In this document: one piece after another, positions 25,121 through 33,570 of the stretch
Position numbering within the stretch: position 1 is the stretch's first letter
Layout: every line of letters starts with the position of its first letter
Source of the DNA: Chloroflexota bacterium
Lineage (GTDB): Bacteria; Chloroflexota; Anaerolineae; Aggregatilineales; J027
Length of the DNA stretch: 35,515 nucleotides
Direction of reading: 5' to 3'
Assembly (NCBI GenBank): GCA_022616515.1
Contig: JAKEEQ010000156.1
Location: 1-35,515, forward strand
The notes under the pieces: model-generated
Told to the model about the DNA's origin: nothing
The model's input: the letters and a program-made list of their open reading frames with translations, nothing else
Database searches by the model: none
Position numbers and translations under genes: made by a program

Positions 25121-25915
25121 ATGATTACTCTGGCTCAGGACGAGCAAGCTATTCAGGCTTTGATGGCGTTAGTTGATACCACACCCCTGCCATTTGAACC
25201 GGCGGGGGCATTTGTATATGAAGATGATGTCCTTATTGGTGGCGTATACGGATACTTTACCCCTCACTGGTTATATGTTGATACATTGTGGGTAAGTCCC
25301 GCCAATCGCAGTCAGAACCTCGGCACACGTCTCATGACGGCTGTGGAGCAGGCTGCGGTGCGGCGCGGTATCATGCGTGCATTTCTGGGGACGTCAGACT
25401 TTCAGGCCCGGCCTTTTTATGAGCGGCTGGGCTATTCAGTGATTGGCAGTTATACGCTGACTGAGCAGTTTGACAATCACATTATGGTGAAACAACTTGA
25501 CCATAACGAGGAGGCGAACACGACACTTAAGGTAAAAATCAATCCTGATGCAGAGGAAGTCGAGCAACTTCAATTCAAACTGCACGTCCACAATACGGAA
25601 TATATGGAGGGCCTCGACATTCAGCCTGTTTCCCTTGTGGTGTTGGACGGTGAGCGGGTAATCGGTGGTGTTCAGGCCAGCCTTATGAACACTCTGTGCA
25701 TGGTTGGTGTGGTAGCTGGCGAGAAAACCTTGCTTCCATCATTGGCACAAACTTTGGAAAACCATGCCCGCGAGAACGCTTGTACCCATGTCATGTGGCG
25801 GACCGACGATGAGGCAGTGATTCAGTTTTGCCGGAGGGCCGACTATGTAGAGCGGTGCTCCATTCCCCAATTCCCATCCGAGCAAACAACGGTCATATTC
25901 GAGAAGCGGTTGTAG
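25121..25915 (+). CDS. GNAT-family N-acetyltransferase, probably with a second degenerate GNAT-like domain
   Basis: The start is not certain. The ATG at 25121 gives 264 residues; a GTG at 25115 has GAGGTGA 8 bases before it and is nearly as good. The N-terminal half is a GNAT domain: a YVDTLWVSPANRSQNLGTRLM stretch, cited as LYVDTLWVSP and NLGTRLM, supplies the acetyl-CoA loop. FYERLGYSVIG marks the C-terminal motif. The second half, from about residue 130, has GNAT-like strands (VSLVVLDGERVIGGVQA) and FCRRADYVE but no clear CoA loop. Substrate unknown. It diverges from the chelatase gene. Confidence 0.75.
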   Translation: MITLAQDEQAIQALMALVDTTPLPFEPAGAFVYEDDVLIGGVYGYFTPHWLYVDTLWVSPANRSQNLGTRLMTAVEQAAVRRGIMRAFLGTSDFQARPFYERLGYSVIGSYTLTEQFDNHIMVKQLDHNEEANTTLKVKINPDAEEVEQLQFKLHVHNTEYMEGLDIQPVSLVVLDGERVIGGVQASLMNTLCMVGVVAGEKTLLPSLAQTLENHARENACTHVMWRTDDEAVIQFCRRADYVERCSIPQFPSEQTTVIFEKRL

Positions 25916-25924
25916 AGATAGTTT

Positions 25925-27316
25925 TCAGTGCAAATAAGTTGCCAGTTCGGTTTCAATCTCATCCGGCATCAATAGCTCTCTGGCCCATAGCTCCTGCAAC
26001 ATTCGGATATGTGGTCGTAGCTTTTCCTCATCATATTGAGGAATTAGCGCAAGGCATTCAAGTGATGACTTAAGATTAAACAAAACCTTGTCGCGCCGGT
26101 CCTCAAGTAACGGATAATAGATGGCTGTTCTGGCTGCAAGAACATAATTTACGGCAGCCGATAAGTACGGAGGGAAACCTAAATTCGGAGTGAGACCTGC
26201 GCCAAATCGTTGTAGCTCAAGAGCCGTTGAACGGAAAGAATTTATTGTGCCATTGATGTGTTCGCGGATATATTCCTCCCAGAGTTCTTGCTTGGTTTCA
26301 CTTAAGACATCACAGCACGAAAGCGCCAGCAGGCCCGCATATCCGCGCATACTCAATTTAACACCTTCAATCTCGATAGTACGGGTTAAATCGGTCGAAA
26401 GAAGACCAACTGTATCGACAAAGGCATGATAAGCATGAAGGCGGGTTTTCTTTTGTCGCGTATAGGCCATCCCAAGTGTGATTAATGTGCCAGGATTCCT
26501 GTCCAGATCTAGTGCGCGTCTATAGTTTTCGATAGCCGCTACAAAGTCGTCGTGGGCAAGTGCCTCATTTCCGACAGTGATATGCTTTTTAGCCCGACGA
26601 GCAAGGTTAAATTCTTGATTGATGGCAAACATTACCGTGAAAGCAGGAAATTTAGAAAGAAGTCTACCAGAATTGATAGATACCAGTGAAGTTGCCACCT
26701 GCTTGGGAATTTTAAAAGTTTCTAGTTGCCTTTTTATGTTCCACGCATTGTTGGTGATAGGGATACCAGCAAGCGACATAAAGTCTTGAATGAGATGAAT
26801 CGTAAATCCAACCATTCCTCTTGGGCCAAATTGTGCATAAATATCAGGAATATCACCGAATGAGTGCCCATGCTTTAGCCGATGTCCACTGCCTTTTATG
26901 TTGTCCATATACTTGTTGACTTCGTTAAATGCTTTTAAGTGCCCCGGTCCCTTATGAAACCAATCGTCTGTGTATTTTGTTATTGAACGCTGAACATATT
27001 CGGAACGACCTATTGAGCCTGTCCAAAGGAGGTGCGTTATCCATTGTTCATTAAAAACAGTACTCAGTAACAGGGGATCATCGTCAATCAGATTTGCCAA
27101 TTCGAATGTCTCAAGTACCAGAGTATTCGTATCGAGAATAGCATAATAATCTTCCCCAACTCGTCGCTGTAAATCATGAGCGGTTTGCCCAACATTCTGC
27201 ACCAACTGTCTTCCTCGATTTCTCACGGAACCAGATGCTTGCTGGAAAGCGCCAAACAGTCGGCGTCCGCGATCTTCATTCTGTTCTTCAGTGGGATTCT
27301 GTGCGTCATCGCTCAT
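25925..27316 (-). CDS. Protein of unknown function with a TPR-like segment
   Basis: This 463-residue protein is not one I recognise. The first about 45 residues are polar and basic (GRRLFGAFQQASGSVRNRGRQ), and no signal peptide is seen. A TPR-like pair of helices lies around residues 245-300 (GNEALAHDDFVAAIENYRRALDLD, cited as AIENYRRALDLD, then LITLGMAYTRQ). A histidine-rich stretch SGHRLKHGHSFGD lies near residue 145. The rest is helical with no catalytic motif. Its start is 97 bases from the end of the ATPase gene upstream on the same strand, so they may be cotranscribed. A scaffold or adaptor role is possible but not demonstrated. Confidence 0.7.
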   Translation of the reverse strand: MSDDAQNPTEEQNEDRGRRLFGAFQQASGSVRNRGRQLVQNVGQTAHDLQRRVGEDYYAILDTNTLVLETFELANLIDDDPLLLSTVFNEQWITHLLWTGSIGRSEYVQRSITKYTDDWFHKGPGHLKAFNEVNKYMDNIKGSGHRLKHGHSFGDIPDIYAQFGPRGMVGFTIHLIQDFMSLAGIPITNNAWNIKRQLETFKIPKQVATSLVSINSGRLLSKFPAFTVMFAINQEFNLARRAKKHITVGNEALAHDDFVAAIENYRRALDLDRNPGTLITLGMAYTRQKKTRLHAYHAFVDTVGLLSTDLTRTIEIEGVKLSMRGYAGLLALSCCDVLSETKQELWEEYIREHINGTINSFRSTALELQRFGAGLTPNLGFPPYLSAAVNYVLAARTAIYYPLLEDRRDKVLFNLKSSLECLALIPQYDEEKLRPHIRMLQELWARELLMPDEIETELATYLH

Positions 27317-27412
27317 AGGTATCTCCTGAAAGAGAACTTATTGATGTACCGTGGGGATGTTTTTGATATGTTAGCGCAAAACGTGATGAGAAGACAACTT
27401 ATCAATACTTCT

Positions 27413-28528
27413 TTAGCGGATAAAACTGAAATATCCGGGGGACCTCCCACCGAGGATGTTTTTCTCCCACAATTCGCCTACAGTGTATTCTTCAAGCCAC
27501 ATTTCAAAATCGTTCCCGTTTAGTCGTTTGAAGACCGAAGCACCATCTTCAAGTTCAGCGATAATGAGGTCTTCAATATCAAATTCATTCAGCAGGGGAA
27601 CTGATTGGGTTGAAACAATAATTTGCATCCGGGTTGATGCCGAGCGCATAAGCGACCCCAAAAGGGTGATTGCGTATGGATGCAGGCCAAGTTCTGGCTC
27701 GTCAATGATGATGGTTGAAGGTGGGTCTGGTTGTAGCAACGCAGTCGCCAGCGCTATAAACCGAATTGAACCGTCCGATAGCTGAGTAGGCCACATGGAG
27801 TAGTCGCTGTCGCGCTGCCGCCACAGGAGGCGTATTTGTTGATCACCACCCTTAATCGTCCGGGGTTCTAATATAAAGTCATAGAAGAACGGGATCGCAA
27901 GTTGAACAGTCTTACGGATTTGAGAGTATGTGTCAGGATTATTTTCTTGCAGCCTGTAAAGGTATGCCGCTAGATTAGACGCATCCGAGCGCAAGTAGGC
28001 AGCATCATCTACTGAACCCGATTGCTTGACCCCGGCAGCATCACTTGTATCGTGAAAATGGAAAACTTTCCAACTAGAAATGGAATTATAGCAATAGTTA
28101 GCCCTCCAGTACTGGCTACGAGGATTGATTTCGTCTTTGAGACGTGCCTCTCGATGTCCAGAACCTATAACCAAACCGTCATTTTCATAGTAAAGGCGTT
28201 CAGCAACAAAGACAAAACCCTCATCATCGGCAGGTTCAAGGGTGAATTCGTAACCGTTATCACCAAACCAAAGGAATGAGAACAGTTGGTGTGTCTCTTT
28301 TATGCCAAAGGTCAAAAGGCGATCTGCGCCACCCCGTTTGTTGACCCATACTTGCAAGCGTTGTTCAACCAGTTCACTGAGCATCCGAAAATAGTTAACA
28401 AAATTACTCTTCCCTGCACCGTTTGCACCAATGAGGATGTTGAGGTCGTTTAGTTTAAAGTCTTCCAACGCACGGATGGACTGAAACCCGCGTATGGTGA
28501 GCCTATCGAGTCTATTTTTAATTGCCAT
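27413..28528 (-). CDS. AAA-family ATPase of the OLD/RecF-like (ABC-type) class
   Basis: The 371-residue protein has an SMC/RecF-like nucleotide-binding fold in one chain. The N-terminal strand RLTIRGFQSI leads to Walker A GANGAGKSN near residue 33. The ABC-like signature LSDGSIRFIALATALL is followed by Walker B TIIIDEPELGLHP and a switch region IIVSTQSVPLLNEF. This matches the predicted-ATPase group that often appears in defence or repair loci. No TOPRIM nuclease domain follows, unlike full OLD nucleases. It is upstream of, and codirectional with, the unknown TPR-like protein gene. Its function is not known. Confidence 0.85.
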   Translation of the reverse strand: MAIKNRLDRLTIRGFQSIRALEDFKLNDLNILIGANGAGKSNFVNYFRMLSELVEQRLQVWVNKRGGADRLLTFGIKETHQLFSFLWFGDNGYEFTLEPADDEGFVFVAERLYYENDGLVIGSGHREARLKDEINPRSQYWRANYCYNSISSWKVFHFHDTSDAAGVKQSGSVDDAAYLRSDASNLAAYLYRLQENNPDTYSQIRKTVQLAIPFFYDFILEPRTIKGGDQQIRLLWRQRDSDYSMWPTQLSDGSIRFIALATALLQPDPPSTIIIDEPELGLHPYAITLLGSLMRSASTRMQIIVSTQSVPLLNEFDIEDLIIAELEDGASVFKRLNGNDFEMWLEEYTVGELWEKNILGGRSPGYFSFIR

Positions 28529-28614
28529 CCAGCCTATTGCTCCCGTATAAACTTGGTGATTGGGGAAAATTGAATTATAGCAAAAACACGCTGATATAAG
28601 GAGCCGTTTCTTAC

Positions 28615-29418
28615 TTACACAGTGGGTTGTAGGACCAAGAAATTAGCTTCCTCTGCGGCCTCCAACATTGCCCGAATATCATCGTAGGTGCTATCATCAA
28701 CGGCTACAAAACGCTCAAATAGTGCCGCATCCAGAACAGGACGCAGTTCTGGATCAGCGCCGAGCGAGAGGAAGATTTGCTGAATGGCTTGCTTGAGGTC
28801 CTTCGGTAATTCGCTGTTTACTACGACGGGTTGAATCGTCGATGGTCCGAGGGCAGCAATAATTTTCAGTTCACTTCGTAATTCCGGCTTTCGGATAAAT
28901 TCAATTTCCAGCACCTGCGAATCAATCGCAGCCGCATCAATATTGCCACGAATGACGGCCTTAATAGCCCGCTGATGCCAGCCCAGATGGACCAGTACAC
29001 CGAAAAAGCCGCTCGTCTCGCCCATGTTGAGCAGGGTGTGGCGTGTAATTCCATATCCACTTTGCGAGATTTCTTCGTTATAACCCCAGCGACAGCCTCG
29101 TAAATCAGAAAATTGCTGAAATGGGGCATCAGCGCGAACAATGACATCACTGTAGTAAACCGGCTGCCCTCGATAACGCGATCCTTTGAGAACTGGCGCA
29201 GCGATGGCTTCAACAGGGACCGCTTGCCGTCGCATCAAAACGTAGGGCAGGCCACAGATGAAGGCAATATCCGGCGCAAGGCTATTAAATTGATCGTGAG
29301 TGCCAACAGTGAGAAACTCCACATCACAGCCAAGTTGTAGTCCGATAGTACAGGCAATCGCTTCATATGCCGGATATACGCTGGGTGCTAGAAATGCAGC
29401 AATACGTAGTAAAGTCAA
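28615..29418 (-). CDS. PhnD-like phosphate/phosphonate substrate-binding protein, orphan
   Basis: The 267-residue protein resembles PhnD-type periplasmic binding proteins. It has an LAPDIAFICGLPYVLMR stretch, a DVIVRADAPFQQFSDLRGCRWGYNE region, the SQSGYGITRHTLL loop, and a GNIDAAAIDSQVLE helix. The N-terminus (MTLLRIAAFLAPSVYPAYEA) starts directly with the first strand and has no signal peptide or lipobox. No PhnC or PhnE gene is nearby. It may be cytoplasmic, or the export signal may be missing; a role as a sensor or salvage domain is possible. Confidence 0.8.
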   Translation of the reverse strand: MTLLRIAAFLAPSVYPAYEAIACTIGLQLGCDVEFLTVGTHDQFNSLAPDIAFICGLPYVLMRRQAVPVEAIAAPVLKGSRYRGQPVYYSDVIVRADAPFQQFSDLRGCRWGYNEEISQSGYGITRHTLLNMGETSGFFGVLVHLGWHQRAIKAVIRGNIDAAAIDSQVLEIEFIRKPELRSELKIIAALGPSTIQPVVVNSELPKDLKQAIQQIFLSLGADPELRPVLDAALFERFVAVDDSTYDDIRAMLEAAEEANFLVLQPTV

Positions 29419-29602
29419 CAGAGTTCAATCATTTCTCAAACAGTTTCGTATCGTGCATTATGTAATACGTTTAGAATCATGCAAAGCAGGCAAGTTTGTT
29501 GAACGTTTGAAGTATAGGGTTCCCCGAATGATGCTTGTCGAGAACAGACTCTCTAATTACCATTGATAACAGCAAGATGAAGTGGCAGCCCAAAGGAATC
29601 CA

Positions 29603-30238
29603 ATGTCCACTCAGGATTTGCAACCAAATGATGAAACGCTTGTTCATCGTGTCGCGCAGCACCACAGTGTTGAAGCCTTCGAATTACTTTATGATCGCTA
29701 CTCCCGCGCTGTCTACCTGCTGGCGATGTACATGATTAACTCTCAGGAAGCTGAAGAAATGGTACAGGACATCTTCATGCTTCTCTGGAATAAAGCCGGT
29801 CAATTTGATTCATCGCGCGGTTCCTTCGCAGCGTGGTTCTTGACCATTGCCCGCAATCACATCCGGGCAGAACTGAAACAGCAAAACCGCCACTGGCAAA
29901 AGATTGAACTGGATGCAGTCGAACAACTGCTGACCAATATTCCCGATGATGGTCAACCGTCCGTTGAAGACAGGGTAGGCCAGGATGAGCAAAATGCCCA
30001 ACTCTATGATGCGCTCAGGAGTTTGCCGCCCGAACAACGCAGGGCGCTCATAATGGCCTATTTCGGCGGGTTAAGCCAATCATCAATCGCCTCTGAACTC
30101 GATTTGCCAGTGGGTACTGTCAAGAAACGAATTTATCTGGCAATGAAAAAACTACGGGAATTCTTCTCCAATGAAGAACAGCCCGACGACAACCCTGTTG
30201 AAACAGAACAAAGCGAGAAACATTATGATAGATCATGA
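29603..30238 (+). CDS. ECF-type RNA polymerase sigma factor
   Basis: The ATG at 29603 has AAAGGA 5 bases upstream, giving 211 residues. Region 2 is clear: FELLYDRYSRAVYLLAMYM, EAEEMVQDIFMLLWN and FAAWFLTIARNHIRAELK. Region 4 is also clear: LPPEQRRALIMAYFGGLSQSSIA followed by the helix-turn-helix LDLPVGTVKKRIYLAMKKLR. It belongs with the sigma factors controlled by RskA-type anti-sigma factors. The gene overlaps the anti-sigma gene by 14 bases. Its targets may include the adjacent P460-cupredoxin gene, which is an inference from position. Confidence 0.92.
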   Translation: MSTQDLQPNDETLVHRVAQHHSVEAFELLYDRYSRAVYLLAMYMINSQEAEEMVQDIFMLLWNKAGQFDSSRGSFAAWFLTIARNHIRAELKQQNRHWQKIELDAVEQLLTNIPDDGQPSVEDRVGQDEQNAQLYDALRSLPPEQRRALIMAYFGGLSQSSIASELDLPVGTVKKRIYLAMKKLREFFSNEEQPDDNPVETEQSEKHYDRS

Positions 30239-31004
30239 TATGCATCAGCAACTTGAAGCTTATGCGCTCGGTGCGCTGGATGAAGCTGATCTAGTAGAAT
30301 TTGAGGCTCATCTAGCAGATTGTGAAACGTGTCAGGTGGTGCTCGCGGAGTATCAGGTGCTGCTGGCAAAAATACCCGTCACACTCGCGGAAAAGGCTGA
30401 CATAGAAGTGCCTGCCTATATCAAGGCAAATCTACTTACCGCTATCGTACAGTCCAATACAGCTTCAAACTCCAGACCGTTTACACCTGATCGTGTCTAC
30501 AGTCGCTGGATTCGTCTGGGGTTTGCGGCGGCCCTTATTTTACTAATGGGTGCGGTATTCTGGATTTTCCGTCTGCAAACGGCCCTTGCTGAAGAACAGG
30601 AACTCAACGATCAACTGACTCATGAAACAGAGTTGATTTTTGAGGTGGTTGACGCCGACGAAAAAACGCGGCTCTTTCTGAGTCCGCAAACCGATAAGAC
30701 TCGTCCGGGAGAAGCTCCGCCCTATGGGAAAGTTTTTGTACGTCCAGATATGCCTTACGTTGTCGCGATGGGCGGACGTCTGCCGGAGCCAGCGGAAGGT
30801 GAAGTCTATTCTCTGTGGTTGGTGAAAGATGGGGAAACCGTCAAAGCTGGTGAACTTGCGGTCAATGAAATGGGATTTGCCTCATTGATCTATGAGGCAG
30901 ATCAGAACGGGTTGAGTTTTGATCGAGCGTTAGTAATAGAGCAGGAACCGGAGGCCACAACGCCAGACGGCGATCTGCTGCTTGGATATTCATCTGGCTC
31001 ATAA
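30225..31004 (+). CDS. RskA-like anti-sigma factor
   Basis: The ATG at 30225 overlaps the sigma-factor stop, giving 259 residues. Residues 1-70 form a zinc anti-sigma domain with H29-x3-C33-x2-C36, the standard ZAS motif. One transmembrane helix follows (about residues 101-121, FAAALILLMGAVFWIF). The outer domain has the RskA C-terminal pattern: PYVVAMGGRLPEPAEGEVYSLWLV and FASLIYEADQNG, ending in ALVIEQEPEATTPDGDLLL. It should hold the ECF sigma factor at the membrane until a signal causes release. Confidence 0.9.
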   Translation: MIDHDMHQQLEAYALGALDEADLVEFEAHLADCETCQVVLAEYQVLLAKIPVTLAEKADIEVPAYIKANLLTAIVQSNTASNSRPFTPDRVYSRWIRLGFAAALILLMGAVFWIFRLQTALAEEQELNDQLTHETELIFEVVDADEKTRLFLSPQTDKTRPGEAPPYGKVFVRPDMPYVVAMGGRLPEPAEGEVYSLWLVKDGETVKAGELAVNEMGFASLIYEADQNGLSFDRALVIEQEPEATTPDGDLLLGYSSGS

Positions 31005-31084
31005 GGGATCCAATTGCCTTTCTGGACTCTATGTATAAGTGGAGCACTGCTCTGCTTTCATTCTTTTAGCCAGAGAGGTATTGT

Positions 31085-32092
31085 ATGTCTATTTCAAGAA
31101 TATCTATTGCTGCATTGGTGATGGGAATGGTTTTCCTTCTGACAGGGCTGGTAGTCTCAGTAATCGCGTTTCAGCAGACTACTCTGCCTGATATAGCCTT
31201 TGCCCAGGGAGAACCTGAAGCCTGTTCCTCCATTGACAATCTCCGCGACTTTCAGGAACCAACCCCGGCCCCTCTCCAACCAACCGCTACACCAGATCCA
31301 GATCCCGAGCCAACGGAAGTGCCACCTACTCCACGCCCTGCACCAAGTGAAGATCGGGTTGGGTTCCCGGAAGGTTATCAGGAAGATTTCAAACTGCTGT
31401 TTGTGTTTGACCGTCCTGATAACAGGCAAGTCCGGGTGATCTGTGGCAATGATGCAGCAGCCTCGCGTGAACCGGGTGAGGCTTTCCCGTATGGCAGCGT
31501 ACTCATTATGGAAACATGGCGTGTGCTTTTGGATGCTGATGGCAATCCGCTGTTAGATGAGAACGGCAACTACATAAGAGGCGGCTTGACCGGTGTGTTT
31601 GTTCAGCGTAAAGAAGAGGGTTTCGGTGAGGCTTATGAGGAAGATCGTTCCGGTGAATGGGAATACGTGGCCTATCGCCCCAATGGTGACACCTTTATCC
31701 CGCCCAGCAATACGAATGCGTGTGCAGCATGTCACCTGAATCAAGCCGGGGAAGATGCGGACTTTGTTTTCCGTATGGATTTGTATCACAATCCAGATGA
31801 GGGCTTTATGCATCCGACAATTGAAGACAATGAAGTCAGTATCTTCATCTACGAATTTATGCCGATGGAAATTACGGTTCCAGCCGGGACAACCGTTACA
31901 TGGATTAATAATGATGAGACTTCTCATACAGTGACAGCAGTTGATGAATCCTTTGATTCCGGCGAATTACGTTCATCTCTGGTGGAAGACCCCGACGCAA
32001 GTTTCAGTGTCACCTTTGATGAACCCGGTACATATGAGTATTTCTGTTCCATTCATCCTCGTATGACAGGTGTAATTGTCGTTACGGAATAG
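31085..32092 (+). CDS. Secreted cytochrome P460 - type 1 copper (cupredoxin) fusion protein
   Basis: The 335-residue protein starts with a membrane anchor or signal helix (about 9-30), then a Pro/Thr/Asp-rich linker (about 57-88). Residues about 90-235 form a cytochrome P460 domain. A CAACH haem motif lies at C213/C216/H217, and K176 in VFVQRKEEGF sits where P460 proteins carry the haem-linked lysine. Residues about 250-335 form a plastocyanin-like domain with all type 1 copper ligands: H281, C321, H324 and M327. P460 enzymes oxidise hydroxylamine or handle NO; the copper domain could accept the electrons. It follows the sigma/anti-sigma pair by 80 bases. Confidence 0.87.
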   Translation: MSISRISIAALVMGMVFLLTGLVVSVIAFQQTTLPDIAFAQGEPEACSSIDNLRDFQEPTPAPLQPTATPDPDPEPTEVPPTPRPAPSEDRVGFPEGYQEDFKLLFVFDRPDNRQVRVICGNDAAASREPGEAFPYGSVLIMETWRVLLDADGNPLLDENGNYIRGGLTGVFVQRKEEGFGEAYEEDRSGEWEYVAYRPNGDTFIPPSNTNACAACHLNQAGEDADFVFRMDLYHNPDEGFMHPTIEDNEVSIFIYEFMPMEITVPAGTTVTWINNDETSHTVTAVDESFDSGELRSSLVEDPDASFSVTFDEPGTYEYFCSIHPRMTGVIVVTE

Positions 32093-32101
32093 GTTGAAGC
32101 C

Positions 32102-32144
32102 GAAGAACCTCCTCAACGTTGCGAACCGCTGGGGAGGCTTCTTC
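32102..32144. terminator. Bidirectional terminator between convergent genes
   Basis: GAAGAACCTCC (32102-32112) pairs with GGAGGCTTCTTC (32133-32144) with one bulged base. It lies between the P460-cupredoxin stop and the convergent TP-rich protein stop and could serve both. Confidence 0.55.
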
Positions 32145-32156
32145 ACTTATGCGATG

Positions 32157-33188
32157 CTAGTTTCGACGGCGTCTCCGCGCTATACAATAGCTGCCGATCA
32201 CTACGCCGAAGGGAGCCAGTAGCTGGCCGGAACAAAACAGCCATAACTGGTTCAGAAGTATGCCCAGATCGTTAAAGCCAAGTTCCGCAAGGCAGCTCTC
32301 TACAAATATCTCGAAAATTTCAGGATCGGAACACAGCGAATAATCGCTGGATGAAGAGTCATCATCGCCGGGTAAAGCGTCGTCAGGTGGCGGTGGAATG
32401 GGCGGCAGACCGCCGTTCCTTGCAATGCACTCTGACAGAGAAAATGATTTTTGGCCCGAATCCGGGGCTGAATTCCCGTTGCTGCCATAGATGGTAATCA
32501 CATCGCTAGTATTACGCACCAGTGTCATGAAATCCCCCGGGTCTAACACATCGCCGACAGAAAGATCGACAACGGCACGAAGTGCTATATTTTTGAGTAG
32601 CTCTGATTCTGGCACACTTCGGTAAATTTCAATCAGATCGTACTGACACCAGATTGAATAGTATTCTGCCGGGTCGGGATTCAGACGACCGTCAAAGTAT
32701 CCACTCCACGGAGGTGCATCATCGGGTGTATTGGTCGCTGGTAGAGGTGTTGGTGAACTTCCAGACACCGTAGGCACCGGTGTATTGCTCGGCTGTGGTG
32801 TCGGCGTGTCTGTAGATATGACCCCACCACACGCCTCCGGGGTTCCCTGGACGGTGTTGGAGGCATCCCTTATTCGGCCATATATCATTGTCCCAGCCCG
32901 TTGAGTGGCGAAATTCAGGGTAACCATATGCATGCCGTTGCTTGCGGGTCCATCGTTGTTGGTAAGTGGCGAACCGTTAACAATTGCCTCTACCAACACG
33001 CTGCCGGGAGGGTTGCTGGCTCCGGTTACTGTGTAGGTGACCGTAATGCTGGAGCAGGTAACAGTTTGGCCCCCATAGGTAATTGACAATCCCTGTGCTT
33101 CGACAGGGTCTGCATCTGAGAATGACAAACTCAGAACCAGCACCAAACATAGGAATGCTTGAAAGATCAAGATCCGTTGGGTGTACAT
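32157..33188 (-). CDS. Secreted, Thr/Pro-linker protein with C-terminal membrane anchor, unknown function
   Basis: The 343-residue protein has a signal peptide ending near PVEAQG. It is followed by a beta-rich domain (about 33-125, QGLSITYGGQTVTCSSITVTY, cited as SITYGGQTVTC) with two cysteines. A Thr/Pro-rich linker follows (about 126-160, PQPSNTPVPT). The second domain has cysteine pairs, then an acidic Pro/Asp/Ser stretch. A hydrophobic segment near residues 315-335 and a final RRRRRN anchor the tail. No enzymatic motif is seen. The architecture resembles cell-surface proteins common in Chloroflexota. The ribosome binding site lies inside a strong inverted repeat. Confidence 0.75.
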   Translation of the reverse strand: MYTQRILIFQAFLCLVLVLSLSFSDADPVEAQGLSITYGGQTVTCSSITVTYTVTGASNPPGSVLVEAIVNGSPLTNNDGPASNGMHMVTLNFATQRAGTMIYGRIRDASNTVQGTPEACGGVISTDTPTPQPSNTPVPTVSGSSPTPLPATNTPDDAPPWSGYFDGRLNPDPAEYYSIWCQYDLIEIYRSVPESELLKNIALRAVVDLSVGDVLDPGDFMTLVRNTSDVITIYGSNGNSAPDSGQKSFSLSECIARNGGLPPIPPPPDDALPGDDDSSSSDYSLCSDPEIFEIFVESCLAELGFNDLGILLNQLWLFCSGQLLAPFGVVIGSYCIARRRRRN

Positions 33189-33190
33189 AT

Positions 33191-33238
33191 TTCACCTCAT
33201 TGAATATAACAAACATCAAGGTGGTGTAATGAGGTGAA
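33191..33238 (-). promoter_or_regulatory. 5' leader hairpin that hides the ribosome binding site
   Basis: An 11-bp perfect inverted repeat (TTCACCTCATT / AATGAGGTGAA) separated by 26 bases lies just before the TP-rich protein gene. In the transcript the near arm contains GAGGTG, the Shine-Dalgarno, ending 2 bases from the ATG. Pairing would block translation, so this may be a thermosensor, a protein-binding or a ligand-controlled switch. Confidence 0.55.
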
Positions 33239-33289
33239 GGGTTGAATATACTGTATCACATTTCAGGAAAATCCACTCGGGAGGAGTAG

Positions 33290-33332
33290 AAAGTAAACTA
33301 TGACCGCCTTGAAGATTGTCATAGTTTACTTT
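33290..33332. terminator. Strong hairpin terminator at the end of the chaB operon
   Basis: A perfect 15-bp stem (AAAGTAAACTATGAC / GTCATAGTTTACTTT) encloses a 13-base loop. It overlaps the chaB stop codon, and a T-rich stretch follows in either direction. It should end minus-strand transcription and could insulate against plus-strand reading. Confidence 0.75.
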
Positions 33333-33556
33333 TCTTTCCATTTTCCAGACGACTCGTCTTTTTTGTACTTCTTTTTCACTGCGGACCACGCGACGCGGTG
33401 AGCTGTCTCTTCCCGACTTGCATCGCCACGACGTTCTTCAGGTTTATCATATTGATCCCATGCACTGTTGAACACTTCCTTGTAGATTTCTTGAGCGTGC
33501 TTTGGCAGGTTGTCTTTAACGCTATCGGGCAGTTCACTTATGCTTTTGTAGGGCAT
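33326..33556 (-). CDS. chaB: ChaB family protein
   Basis: The 76-residue protein is nearly all ChaB domain. It runs from MPYKSISELPDSVKDNLPKH, through an AQEIYKEVFNSAWDQY helix, to AHRVAWSAVKKKYKK. ChaB is associated with cation transport regulation in E. coli, but its molecular role is not settled. It is the last gene of a three-gene minus-strand operon, 14 bases after the Rieske membrane protein gene. Confidence 0.88.
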   Translation of the reverse strand: MPYKSISELPDSVKDNLPKHAQEIYKEVFNSAWDQYDKPEERRGDASREETAHRVAWSAVKKKYKKDESSGKWKEK

Positions 33557-33570
33557 GACAGCCTCCTTGT

